From an uncultured Lachnospiraceae bacterium (GTDB lineage Bacteria; Bacillota; Clostridia; Lachnospirales; Lachnospiraceae): a DNA stretch of 9,750 nucleotides. How positions within the stretch are numbered: the stretch's first letter is position 1; every line of letters begins with the position of its first letter. Shown in pieces: positions 1-6,552 of this stretch. Under the pieces are notes generated by a model. The model did no database searches and was not told the origin of the DNA. It saw only the letters and a program-made list of their open reading frames with translations. The position numbers and the translations under genes were made by a program. The stretch is taken from the NCBI GenBank assembly GCA_945492935.1, contig CALYVE010000036.1, positions 1 through 9,750 on the forward strand, in the 5' to 3' direction.

Positions 1-2
1 TA

Positions 3-74
3 TACCGCGGCCTTGTGGCGCGGGGCCCTGCCGGCAGTGCAATCAAAAGAATTGCTGATGAAGCAATTCTTTCT
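3..74 (+). repeat. 72-bp structured intergenic repeat, copy 1
   Basis: This block matches 9306-9377 in the same orientation with one substitution (C at 26, G at 9329). It has three parts. Positions 5-23 can fold as a GC-rich hairpin: CCGC pairs with GCGG and GCC with GGC around a TTGT loop, with G9 bulged. Positions 28-37 are a perfect 10-bp palindrome, CTGCCGGCAG. Positions 46-72 form a perfect 11-bp stem, AAAGAATTGCT against AGCAATTCTTT, around a GATGA loop, with A-rich sequence before and T-rich sequence after. The first half is far more GC-rich than the rest of the window. No open reading frame of note crosses it. It is probably a dispersed intergenic element or a conserved terminator-like RNA structure. 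I do not recognise a named family. Confidence 0.85.
46..72. terminator. Possible bidirectional terminator hairpin inside repeat copy 1
   Basis: A perfect 11-bp inverted repeat (46-56 with 62-72, loop GATGA) ends in TTTCT on the + strand and, read on the - strand, also ends in a short T-rich run. This is the shape of a bidirectional intrinsic terminator. The stem is AT-rich and the T run is broken by C, so it may be weak. The gene it would terminate lies outside the window. Confidence 0.4.
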
Positions 75-129
75 GATTTGTATCCTGCCGGAAACAATTG
101 TGAAATATTTTCGAAATTGACACATTTTG

Positions 130-159
130 TTGACATTTAATGGAATGTGTGATTATGAT
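130..159 (+). promoter_or_regulatory. Sigma-A promoter for the LCP gene
   Basis: A perfect -35 TTGACA (130-135) is followed after 18 bases by TATGAT (154-159), which would start transcription near 166. The leader to the ATG at 218 would be about 50 bases. A second TTGACA at 117-122 has no good -10 at proper spacing. The spacer contains TGGAATGTGT (141-150), which also occurs in the murA promoter spacer. Confidence 0.7.
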
Positions 160-217
160 ATAGATTGGATTGTTATGGGAAGACTATTTTCAAGACAACA
201 AAGTAAGGAGAAAAAAT

Positions 218-1762
218 ATGGCTACGAATTCGAAAAATACGAAAAGCACAAATAAATATAATAAAGGCACACAGCCTGCAGAAAAGAAGAGAAGATCAAA
301 GAAGGAAACGAAGCTTATCAAGACATTGAAGGTTATTGGTTACATTCTTTGTGCGATTATGTTTGTTTCCGGAGTGGTTTTTGCCGGCTTTCTGGCGAAG
401 CTTAAAATGATCCCGATATCTTATATGCTGGTTGGTTCGTTTGTATTTGTTGCGATTACATTTTTGTTCTTTCTTGCCCAGAAAAATGTGACGGCAGGTC
501 TGATTACGAAGGTGGTTGCCATCGGCGCAACGTGCATATTCCTTATTGGTTGTAATTATGTACATTATTCCTACAAAAAGATTAACAAGATGACAGGTGT
601 TAAGACGAAGGTTGACAGTATTCACGTTTATGTGTTGAAGGATGACCCGGCAGAAAATGTCCTTGATGCAAAGGATTATGACTTCGGTATTCTTGAGACA
701 TTAGACCGTGAGAATACAAATACGGTTATCGGTGAGATTCAGGATGAGATTGAACAGTCACTTTTGGTTCAGGAATATGAGACAGCAACAGGGCTTGTTC
801 GTGGCTTGTATGATGGAGAAGTCGGTGCGATTATTCTTAATACGGCATATGAAGGCTTTATTACGGAGACAGAGGGCTATGAGGATTTCCAAAGCCGGGT
901 ACGTTCAATTTCATTTAAGGACATCGTAACAGAGCTTCAGGGTAGTGTGGATAATGACGATGAGGCTGTAAAGGATGATGTCTTCACGATTTATATAAGT
1001 GGTGTCGATGTGGGTGGTAAGCCGGAGAATAACAGTAACAGTGATGTTAATATTTTGCTTACTGTAAATAAGAATACAAGACAGATATTAATGATTAACA
1101 CGCCGAGAGATTTCTATGTTCCGTTATCTATCTCAAATGGAGCCTATGATAAATTAACACATGCAGGTATTTATGGTACCGATGTGTCGGCGGATACATT
1201 AGGTATGCTGTATGATGTTAAAGTTAGTGGTTATGTAAAGGTCAACTTTACAGGTTTTGAGAAAATCATTAACGCATTGGATGGTGTAAATGTATATTCT
1301 GAATATGCGTTTAGCGCACATGGATATTCCTTCCAGAAAGGATACAACCAGTTAGATGGAAAGGGTGCTTTGATTTTTGCAAGACAGCGTAAAATGTTCT
1401 CAGATGGTGACCGTCAGAGAGGTAAGAACCAGATGGCAGTAATCAAGGCCGTGATTGAGGATTTGGCAAGTTCCGATATGCTCAAGAATTACAAGAGCGT
1501 TTTGGATGAGATTTCAGACAGTATGGTTACAAGCGTAAGCTACGATGAAATTTCAGACCTCGCACAATTCCAGTTGGCAGATATGAAGCCGTGGGATATC
1601 CAGACTTACAGTGTAAACGGTTCTGATTCCATGAATGTAACATATTCCGGCGGTTCAGAGATGTTATATGTCATGGTTCCAAACCAGGATACGGTAAATC
1701 AGGCAAAGCAGTATATAAAGGATATGTACGATAATAAGAAGATAACAGTGACCGAAGAATAA
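218..1762 (+). CDS. LCP (LytR-CpsA-Psr) family cell-wall polymer ligase
   Basis: The protein is 514 residues. LCP proteins move lipid-linked glycopolymers such as teichoic acid or capsule onto peptidoglycan outside the membrane. Here a basic, Lys-rich cytoplasmic N-terminus (about 1-38) is followed by three hydrophobic segments near 39-60, 65-87 and 95-115. An extracellular region at about 130-240 resembles the accessory domain of streptococcal CpsA/Wzg. The LCP core spans about 255-420. It shows SGVDVGG (261-267), NSDVNILL (D276), TPRDF (295-299, the conserved Arg-Asp) and FARQRKMFSDGDRQRGKNQ (387-405), which carries the conserved arginines that hold the polyprenyl-pyrophosphate head. The start is ATG 218 with AAGGAG at 205-210; the TTG at 170 lies right at the transcription start and lacks a ribosome site. 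The family is clear, but the polymer attached cannot be told. Older annotations call such proteins transcriptional attenuators. Confidence 0.9.
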   Translation: MATNSKNTKSTNKYNKGTQPAEKKRRSKKETKLIKTLKVIGYILCAIMFVSGVVFAGFLAKLKMIPISYMLVGSFVFVAITFLFFLAQKNVTAGLITKVVAIGATCIFLIGCNYVHYSYKKINKMTGVKTKVDSIHVYVLKDDPAENVLDAKDYDFGILETLDRENTNTVIGEIQDEIEQSLLVQEYETATGLVRGLYDGEVGAIILNTAYEGFITETEGYEDFQSRVRSISFKDIVTELQGSVDNDDEAVKDDVFTIYISGVDVGGKPENNSNSDVNILLTVNKNTRQILMINTPRDFYVPLSISNGAYDKLTHAGIYGTDVSADTLGMLYDVKVSGYVKVNFTGFEKIINALDGVNVYSEYAFSAHGYSFQKGYNQLDGKGALIFARQRKMFSDGDRQRGKNQMAVIKAVIEDLASSDMLKNYKSVLDEISDSMVTSVSYDEISDLAQFQLADMKPWDIQTYSVNGSDSMNVTYSGGSEMLYVMVPNQDTVNQAKQYIKDMYDNKKITVTEE

Positions 1763-1787
1763 AACATGTTGCGAGTAGTTTGTGTTC

Positions 1788-1806
1788 GTTTACCGAGGGG
1801 GTAAAC
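1788..1806 (+). other. Intergenic hairpin between LCP and Na/Pi genes
   Basis: A perfect 7-bp stem (GTTTACC, 1788-1794, with GGTAAAC, 1800-1806) surrounds a GAGGG loop. No T run follows, so it is not a standard intrinsic terminator. It sits in the 68-bp gap between two same-strand genes. It could be an RNA-processing or stability element, or chance. The absence of a clear promoter here suggests the two genes may be co-transcribed. Confidence 0.35.
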
Positions 1807-1830
1807 AGGGAAAGAGGATTAAGGAAGAGA

Positions 1831-3486
1831 ATGGGAATCATTACATTACAATTAATGGGCGGCTTAGGAATGTTTATCTTTGGTATGACATTTATGAGTC
1901 ATGGTATTGAAAAGGTAGCAGGTAATAAGCTTCGTGCAATTCTTGAAGCGTTTACAAGAAATCGTTTTCTTGGTTTGATTGTCGGCTTGTTTTTTACAGC
2001 TGTTATTCAGTCGTCCAGTGCGGCTACAGTAATGGTTGTAAGCTTTGTTAATTCAGGACTTATGAAGCTTACAGAAGCGTGCGGTATTATACTTGGTGCC
2101 AACATTGGTACAACAGTAACCGCCATGCTCGTAGCCTTTCGTCTGAGTACGATTGCTCCGATATTTGTTTTTGCCGGTGCAATTATGATGAACTTCATTA
2201 AAAAGCCGATTGTTAACAAATCCGGTGAGATTGTTCTTGGTTTCGGTGTATTGTTTGTTGGTATCAGTACAATGTCGGCGGCTATGGGAGAGCTTCGTGA
2301 AATTCCGGAGGTCATTGACTTCTTTGCAAACTTCACGAATCCGTTACTTGGCGTTCTTCTTGGCCTTATTATTACTTCTGTTGTACAGAGTTCGTCCGTA
2401 ACAGTCAGTATCCTCGTAGTTATGGCATCACAGGAATTGGTTGACCTTCGTATTTGTATGTTTGTAATTCTTGGTTGCAACATTGGTGCCTGTACATCAG
2501 CAGTACTGGCTTCTTTTGGCGGCACAAAGAACGCGAAGCGTGCAGCATTAATCCATTTATTGTTCAATGTATTTGGTACAATTTTGATGTTCGTTCTGTT
2601 GATGCTTTTTGCACCGCAGATTGAAAATATTATCCACTTCGTAAGCGGTGGCGGTAATGATGCGGGTACACTTGGTCGAAACATTGCATGGTCACACTTC
2701 TTGTTCAAGGTGTTCCAGGTTATTGTGTTCTATCCGTTTATGGATTTTATTATCAAGTGCACATACAAGATTGTTCCGGGCGAGGATGTCGAGGGCGATT
2801 CAAAGAAATACGTATTGCAGTATATCGGTAATGCAAATCCAAACCCTACTGTTGCGGCCTATCTTGCCGTACAGGAGATGGAGCGTATGGCAAATATGAC
2901 ATATGAGAATCTTAATTTGGCAGTGAACTGTCTGATTACCCGCAAAGAGAAGGATGTGCTTAAGGTTAGCGAGACAGAGGAATATATTGATTACTTAGAT
3001 GAGCACATAAGCGATTACCTGATTGAGATTAATCAGGACACACTTCCTCTTGCCGACTCCAGATTGTTGTCTGCATATTTCCATGTGGTAAACGGTATTG
3101 AAAGTATCGGTGACCATGCGGAAAGAATTGCACAGCTTGTTTTGCAGCTCCGTGAAAATGATATTATTTTCTCGGACAAGAGCGTAAAAGAACTTCAGGA
3201 GATGATGGAAAAAATCAACGAGATTTTGGAGCTTTCTCTTGCGATGTTTGTTACCGGCGACCCAAGTCAGGTTAAGAAGCTGTATGAGCTTGAAGAGGAA
3301 ATTGATCAGATGGAGCGTAAGCTTCAGACAAAGCATATTCAGCGTTTGAACAAAGGTAAATGTAGTGCACATGCAGGTATTTATTTCTCGGATATTGTTT
3401 CGGTGTTGGAGCGTGTATCCGACCATGCTACAAATATTGCACTTTCAGTTATTGAAGCAAAGGGAATTGCCGTTTCAAGAGACTAA
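1831..3486 (+). CDS. Na/Pi-cotransporter family protein with PhoU-like C-terminal domain
   Basis: The protein is 551 residues. It is a sodium-dependent phosphate transporter of the NptA/YjbB type (Na_Pi_cotrans domain, PF02690) in the cytoplasmic membrane. The two inverted transport repeats are marked by QSSSA (60-64) with GANIGTT (89-95), and QSSSV (186-190) with GCNIGA (215-220). Membrane segments run from about residue 5 to 310. The tail (about 335-551) is helical and PhoU-like, with two metal-site motifs: ESIGDHAERIA (424-434) and ERVSDHATNIA (527-537). PhoU-like tails are thought to sense or gate phosphate. The start is ATG 1831, preceded by AAGGAAGAG at 1821-1829; an upstream in-frame TTG at 1780 adds 17 charged residues not expected before the first membrane helix. 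Phosphate direction (uptake or efflux) cannot be read from sequence, and other anions are possible. Confidence 0.9.
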   Translation: MGIITLQLMGGLGMFIFGMTFMSHGIEKVAGNKLRAILEAFTRNRFLGLIVGLFFTAVIQSSSAATVMVVSFVNSGLMKLTEACGIILGANIGTTVTAMLVAFRLSTIAPIFVFAGAIMMNFIKKPIVNKSGEIVLGFGVLFVGISTMSAAMGELREIPEVIDFFANFTNPLLGVLLGLIITSVVQSSSVTVSILVVMASQELVDLRICMFVILGCNIGACTSAVLASFGGTKNAKRAALIHLLFNVFGTILMFVLLMLFAPQIENIIHFVSGGGNDAGTLGRNIAWSHFLFKVFQVIVFYPFMDFIIKCTYKIVPGEDVEGDSKKYVLQYIGNANPNPTVAAYLAVQEMERMANMTYENLNLAVNCLITRKEKDVLKVSETEEYIDYLDEHISDYLIEINQDTLPLADSRLLSAYFHVVNGIESIGDHAERIAQLVLQLRENDIIFSDKSVKELQEMMEKINEILELSLAMFVTGDPSQVKKLYELEEEIDQMERKLQTKHIQRLNKGKCSAHAGIYFSDIVSVLERVSDHATNIALSVIEAKGIAVSRD

Positions 3487-3508
3487 TTTTTACATAATAA
3501 AATTTTAG

Positions 3509-3537
3509 TTGACATAAACTTTATAATCAGTTATTTT
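3509..3537 (+). promoter_or_regulatory. Probable promoter of the SAM-riboswitch/metK transcript
   Basis: TTGACA (3509-3514) is perfect. At 17 bases lies TATTTT (3532-3537), a mediocre -10 that would start RNA near 3544, just before the riboswitch P1 stem at 3551. A perfect TATAAT (3522-3527) lies only 7 bases from this -35 and has no convincing -35 of its own. Either -10 would make a transcript that includes the full aptamer. Confidence 0.6.
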
Positions 3538-3550
3538 TAAGATACTATCT

Positions 3551-3681
3551 CTCTTATTCAGAGCAGTGGAGTCATAAGGGACTATGAAGCTGCGGCAACC
3601 CCGTGTTTTCGGAAGGTGCCGGCCTGAGCGATACGAACAACATATTGGATTTTTCAATATGCAGTAGTCGAGCAATAAGAG
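3551..3681 (+). promoter_or_regulatory. SAM-I (S-box) riboswitch aptamer
   Basis: The closing stem P1 is perfect: CTCTTATT (3551-3558) pairs with AATAAGAG (3674-3681). P2 uses GCAG/CTGC below a kink-turn-like GGAG...GAAG and an upper CATA/TATG stem. Its AGGG loop can pair with CCT at 3623-3625, the expected pseudoknot. P3 contains the S-box hallmarks GCGGCAACC (3592-3600) and AAGGTGCC (3613-3620). P4 is long: CGATAC (3629-3634) pairs with GTA-G-TCG (3664-3670, one bulge), topped by CATATTG (3641-3647) with CAATATG (3655-3661). S-adenosylmethionine binding stabilises P1. The position directly upstream of metK, the usual S-box target, supports the call. Confidence 0.95.
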
Positions 3682-3715
3682 GATTTGAGATTAAGACTAT
3701 CAAATCCGGATTGCT
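3671..3715 (+). promoter_or_regulatory. Antiterminator of the SAM-I riboswitch
   Basis: GGATTTGA (3681-3688) pairs with TCAAATCC (3700-3707), and AGCAAT (3671-3676) pairs with ATTGCT (3710-3715), separated by a small internal loop (AAGA against GG). This structure consumes the 3' side of P1 and the 5' arm of the terminator at 3702, so it excludes both. With SAM bound, P1 holds its 3' strand and the terminator forms. Without SAM, this structure allows read-through into metK. Confidence 0.8.
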
Positions 3716-3728
3716 TTCCGGATTTTTT
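3702..3728 (+). terminator. Rho-independent terminator of the riboswitch
   Basis: A perfect 9-bp stem, AAATCCGGA (3702-3710) with TCCGGATTT (3717-3725), surrounds a TTGCTT loop and runs into six Ts (3723-3728). Its 5' arm overlaps the antiterminator, as expected for an OFF switch at high SAM. It may also stop transcription arriving from the Na/Pi gene, which has no clear terminator of its own. Confidence 0.92.
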
Positions 3729-3783
3729 CTTTTCAAATCATAATGATGGAGAGATAAATATATAATATTTCTTAGGAGGACCT

Positions 3784-4971
3784 ATGGAAAAGGTTTTATT
3801 TACTTCAGAGTCGGTTACAGAAGGACATCCTGACAAAATCTGTGACCAGATATCAGACGCAATTTTGGATGCAATCCTTGCACAAGATCCAATGAGCCGT
3901 GTTGCATGTGAAACTGCCTGCACAACCGGATTGGTACTTGTAATGGGAGAAATTACGACGAAGGCACAGATTGATATTCAGAGTATTGTTCGAGAGACTA
4001 TCCGCGAGATTGGTTATGATCGTGCAAAGTATGGTTTTGACTGCGACACATGCGGTGTTATCACTGCACTTGATAAGCAGTCTGCTGATATTGCAATGGG
4101 TGTTGATAAGGCACTTGAGGCAAAAGAGCATCTGATGAGTGACGAGCAGATTGAGGCAATTGGAGCGGGCGACCAGGGAATGATGTTTGGATTCGCTACA
4201 AATGAGACACCGGAACTTATGCCATATCCGATTTCTCTTGCACACAAGCTTGCATTAAAGCTTACGGAGGTACGTAAGAACGGCACTCTCCCATATCTTA
4301 GACCGGACGGTAAGACGCAGGTATCGGTAGAATATGATGAAAATGGTAAGCCGTCCCGCCTGGATGCGGTTGTTCTGTCGACACAGCATGGTGAGGAGGT
4401 TACACAGGAGCAGATTCATGCGGACATTAAGAAGTATGTATTTGATGAAGTGCTTCCGAAGGATATGGTTGATGCGAACACAAAGTATTTCATTAATCCA
4501 ACCGGCCGTTTTGTAATTGGAGGACCAAATGGTGACAGTGGTCTTACAGGTCGCAAAATCATTGTTGATACATATGGTGGTTATGCGCGTCATGGTGGCG
4601 GTGCATTTTCCGGTAAGGATTGTACAAAGGTTGACCGTTCAGCAGCATATGCGGCGAGATATGTTGCCAAAAATATCGTAGCAGCAGGACTTGCCGACCG
4701 TTGTGAGATTCAGCTTTCCTATGCGATTGGTGTTGCAAGACCAACCTCAATTATGGTTGATACATTTGGAACAGGAAAACTTTCAGATGAGAGACTTGTA
4801 GAAATCATTCGTGAAAATTTTGATCTTCGTCCGGCAGGCATTATTAAGATGTTAGATCTCAGAAGACCAATTTACAAGCAGACAGCAGCGTATGGTCATT
4901 TTGGAAGAACAGATATTGAGCTTCCGTGGGAAAAGGTGGATGTTGCAGAGAAGCTTGCAGCATATTTATAA
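3784..4971 (+). CDS. metK: S-adenosylmethionine synthetase
   Basis: The protein is 395 residues, the normal MetK length. It makes SAM from methionine and ATP in the cytoplasm, releasing phosphate and pyrophosphate. Signatures seen are TSESVTEGHPDKICDQ (7-22, with catalytic His15 and Mg-binding Asp17), the GAGDQG loop (127-132) and the phosphate-binding GGGAFSGKD (271-279), followed by KVDRSAAYAAR. ATG 3784 is preceded by AGGAGG (3774-3779) at a short 4-base spacing, and no better start exists. The riboswitch at 3551-3728 gives SAM feedback. The next gene begins 19 bp after the stop. Nothing is missing or odd in the active site. Confidence 0.98.
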   Translation: MEKVLFTSESVTEGHPDKICDQISDAILDAILAQDPMSRVACETACTTGLVLVMGEITTKAQIDIQSIVRETIREIGYDRAKYGFDCDTCGVITALDKQSADIAMGVDKALEAKEHLMSDEQIEAIGAGDQGMMFGFATNETPELMPYPISLAHKLALKLTEVRKNGTLPYLRPDGKTQVSVEYDENGKPSRLDAVVLSTQHGEEVTQEQIHADIKKYVFDEVLPKDMVDANTKYFINPTGRFVIGGPNGDSGLTGRKIIVDTYGGYARHGGGAFSGKDCTKVDRSAAYAARYVAKNIVAAGLADRCEIQLSYAIGVARPTSIMVDTFGTGKLSDERLVEIIRENFDLRPAGIIKMLDLRRPIYKQTAAYGHFGRTDIELPWEKVDVAEKLAAYL

Positions 4972-4990
4972 GAAAGTTGAGGCATGTGCT

Positions 4991-5926
4991 ATGAAAAATA
5001 TGTTAAATTTCAAAAACTTCACAGCGGAAGAATTGATGGATATTCTGAACCTTGCATTGGATATGAAAAAGGACCCTGCAAAATACAGCGAGTCGTTAAA
5101 GGGCAAGAAGCTTTATACATTGTTTGAGAAGACCTCAACAAGAACCTTTCTTTCGTTTACAACCGGTATTACAGAGCTTGGCGGAACATATTATAACCAG
5201 CTTTGGAGAGATTCGAATTTTGTATTAGGTGAGCCTGTTTCGGAAATTAAGTATGTCTGCCGTAATGTGGATATTATCATGGCAAGACTTGTCAAAAATG
5301 AGACAGTGGAATTATTCGGACAGAATGTGACGGTTCCGTTTATTAACGGCTGTGACAATTCATACCATCCTTGCCAGATTCTTGCGGATGCGCTTACGAT
5401 TATTGAGCATTTTGGAAACCTCAATGTGAAGCTCCTTTACATTGGTGCGAAGAACAATGTATTTAACTCATTGGTTGAGTTCTTCTCAAAGATGAAGATG
5501 GGTACATTGTATGGTCTTACTCCGCTTGTAAATGACACAGTCTGTGATGATGCATTTTATGAGGAAGCGAAGGCAACCGGCTACTATGTTGAGCTTGACC
5601 CGACAATGTCAATCGAGGAAGCGAAGACATATGTTAAGGATATGGATATTCTTTACACGGATACATGGGTAGATATGGAATTTTTTAATAATCCGGCTTA
5701 TGCGAAGCAGAAGGAAGAGACATTGGCAAAGATGATGCCATATCAGATTAATGATGCGTTTCTTGAAGGAAGCAAGGCTGTTGTTATGCATGATATGCCT
5801 ATGCATGTTGGATATGAGATTTCTGAAAGTGTTGAGATGAAGAATCTTGAGCTTATTCTTGATCAGGCTGAGAACCGCAGACATGCTGAAAAGGCTGTTA
5901 TGTATACTTTGATTAAGAATGCTTAA
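4991..5926 (+). CDS. Divergent ornithine carbamoyltransferase-family protein (argF-like)
   Basis: The protein is 311 residues and has the carbamoyltransferase two-domain layout. Family features kept: S49-T-R-T, R99 in MAR, HPCQ (126-129) with ILAD, the GxxNNVxxSL stretch (152-161), and AENRRHAEKAVM (293-304) near the C-terminus. These make it closer to ornithine than aspartate carbamoyltransferases. Three signatures are altered. The phosphate motif STRTR reads STRTF (49-53). The ornithine-binding DxxxSMG reads DTWVDME (224-230). The catalytic HCLP reads HDMP (267-270), losing the conserved Cys. Reading frame is intact around each, so frameshift is unlikely. It probably still binds carbamoyl phosphate but may use another amine, or be weakly active. 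ATG 4991 is chosen; its ribosome site (GTTGAGG) is weak, and ATG 5000 is an alternative. It follows metK by 19 bp with no terminator, so it is likely co-transcribed and SAM-controlled. Automated annotation would probably say argF. Confidence 0.8.
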   Translation: MKNMLNFKNFTAEELMDILNLALDMKKDPAKYSESLKGKKLYTLFEKTSTRTFLSFTTGITELGGTYYNQLWRDSNFVLGEPVSEIKYVCRNVDIIMARLVKNETVELFGQNVTVPFINGCDNSYHPCQILADALTIIEHFGNLNVKLLYIGAKNNVFNSLVEFFSKMKMGTLYGLTPLVNDTVCDDAFYEEAKATGYYVELDPTMSIEEAKTYVKDMDILYTDTWVDMEFFNNPAYAKQKEETLAKMMPYQINDAFLEGSKAVVMHDMPMHVGYEISESVEMKNLELILDQAENRRHAEKAVMYTLIKNA

Positions 5927-5957
5927 TTATTTGAATTGATATAGAAGGAGCAAACAC

Positions 5958-5975
5958 AAAGTCACTCGGACTTTT
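5958..5975 (+). other. Small hairpin in the 66-bp gap after the carbamoyltransferase gene
   Basis: AAAGTC (5958-5963) pairs with GACTTT (5969-5974) around ACTCG, followed by one more T. Six pairs with only two G-C make it a weak terminator at best. Just upstream, AAGGAG (5945-5950) looks like a ribosome site but no start codon follows at a usable distance. Confidence 0.25.
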
Positions 5976-5992
5976 ACGGCAGAGGAGTATCT

Positions 5993-6478
5993 ATGGATGT
6001 ATGGATAGTTGTGCTGGGATTTGTTTTGTTTCTTGGATTTTTTGTGGCGGTGATGGTTTGCATCTCCGCCATAAAAAAACAGTCGGGAATTATCATTGCA
6101 AGTCGCCTGCATCACAAACTGAATATCTCGGAGGTTGTATATGCAAACCTCGGAATGATTGGTCTTGTTTTGCTTCTGGTTTTTCGATATTACACGTTTG
6201 TTCCGGCTGTGATTATGTTCGTCGTTTTTATTGTACTGTCAACGCGGATACAAAGCGGCATTACAGAGCAGGGCGTAATCGTTGGATCGACCTTTATTGA
6301 GTGGGAATTTATGAAGAGCTTTAAGCTTGTAAATGACCCGGGTGATTCCAATGTAATTATTCTCAAAATTCGGGCAAACCGCAGACAATATGTTCTTGTT
6401 TGCGATCGGCGCGACCGGGTTGCGATTCATGACATTTTTCAGAAAAACAAAATAAAAGCAACGGAGACAGTCGGTTGA
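5993..6478 (+). CDS. Small membrane protein of unknown function
   Basis: The protein is 161 residues. I see a strongly hydrophobic N-terminal segment (about 4-26), a short loop, then two close hydrophobic segments (about 50-64 and 68-83). A soluble C-terminal part (about 87-161) is rich in beta-type sequence: GITEQGVIV, FIEWEFMKSFKLV, NVIILKIR and RQYVLVCDRRDRVAIHDIF. That pattern (TExGI... W... sheet, then a terminal helix) resembles small PH-like or DUF5673-type domains attached to membrane helices in Firmicutes; this is a resemblance by eye only. ATG 5993 has GAGGAG at 5982-5987. It lies 66 bp after the carbamoyltransferase gene, so it may be in the metK operon, and its stop overlaps the -35 of the pyrB promoter. 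No function is assigned. Confidence 0.8.
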   Translation: MDVWIVVLGFVLFLGFFVAVMVCISAIKKQSGIIIASRLHHKLNISEVVYANLGMIGLVLLLVFRYYTFVPAVIMFVVFIVLSTRIQSGITEQGVIVGSTFIEWEFMKSFKLVNDPGDSNVIILKIRANRRQYVLVCDRRDRVAIHDIFQKNKIKATETVG

Positions 6479-6503
6479 CATGTGTAGGGCTTTTCGCTAT
6501 TAT
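6475..6503 (+). promoter_or_regulatory. Sigma-A promoter of pyrBI
   Basis: TTGACA (6475-6480) and TATTAT (6498-6503) are separated by exactly 17 bases. RNA would start near 6510, giving a leader of about 43 bases. The -35 overlaps the TGA stop (6476-6478) of the preceding gene. The leader carries a small hairpin, CTCGC (6522-6526) with GCGAG (6532-6536), next to the ribosome site. I see no PyrR-binding anti-antiterminator and no attenuator. Confidence 0.8.
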
Positions 6504-6552
6504 ATATGCAGTAGTATTTTGCTCGCGTGGTGCGAGAGATAGGAGAAAGGTC

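Noticed and set aside
170..217. TTG start at 170 for the LCP protein
   Set aside because: It is within a few bases of the predicted transcription start and has no ribosome site, while ATG 218 has AAGGAG at ideal spacing.
1788..1806. Hairpin as intrinsic terminator of the LCP gene
   Set aside because: It is followed by AGGGAAAGAGG, with no T run.
2007..2708. 233-residue antisense open frame within the Na/Pi gene
   Set aside because: It lies opposite well-conserved transporter motifs, has no ribosome site, and its composition is that of a reversed membrane gene.
3522..3527. TATAAT as the main -10 of the metK promoter
   Set aside because: It is only 7 bases from TTGACA, and the sequence 17 bases upstream (about 3499-3504) is not -35-like. 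It is kept only as an alternative.
4991..5926. Altered motifs in the argF-like gene as sequencing errors or a pseudogene
   Set aside because: The frame is open through all 311 codons, residues around each altered motif are sensible, and changes such as HCLP to HDMP need several base changes. It looks selected rather than decayed.
6475..6552. TTG start at 6475 for pyrB
   Set aside because: The codon is the first half of the -35 element, and MKHLIDPTDLS from ATG 6553 is the normal PyrB N-terminus with a good ribosome site.
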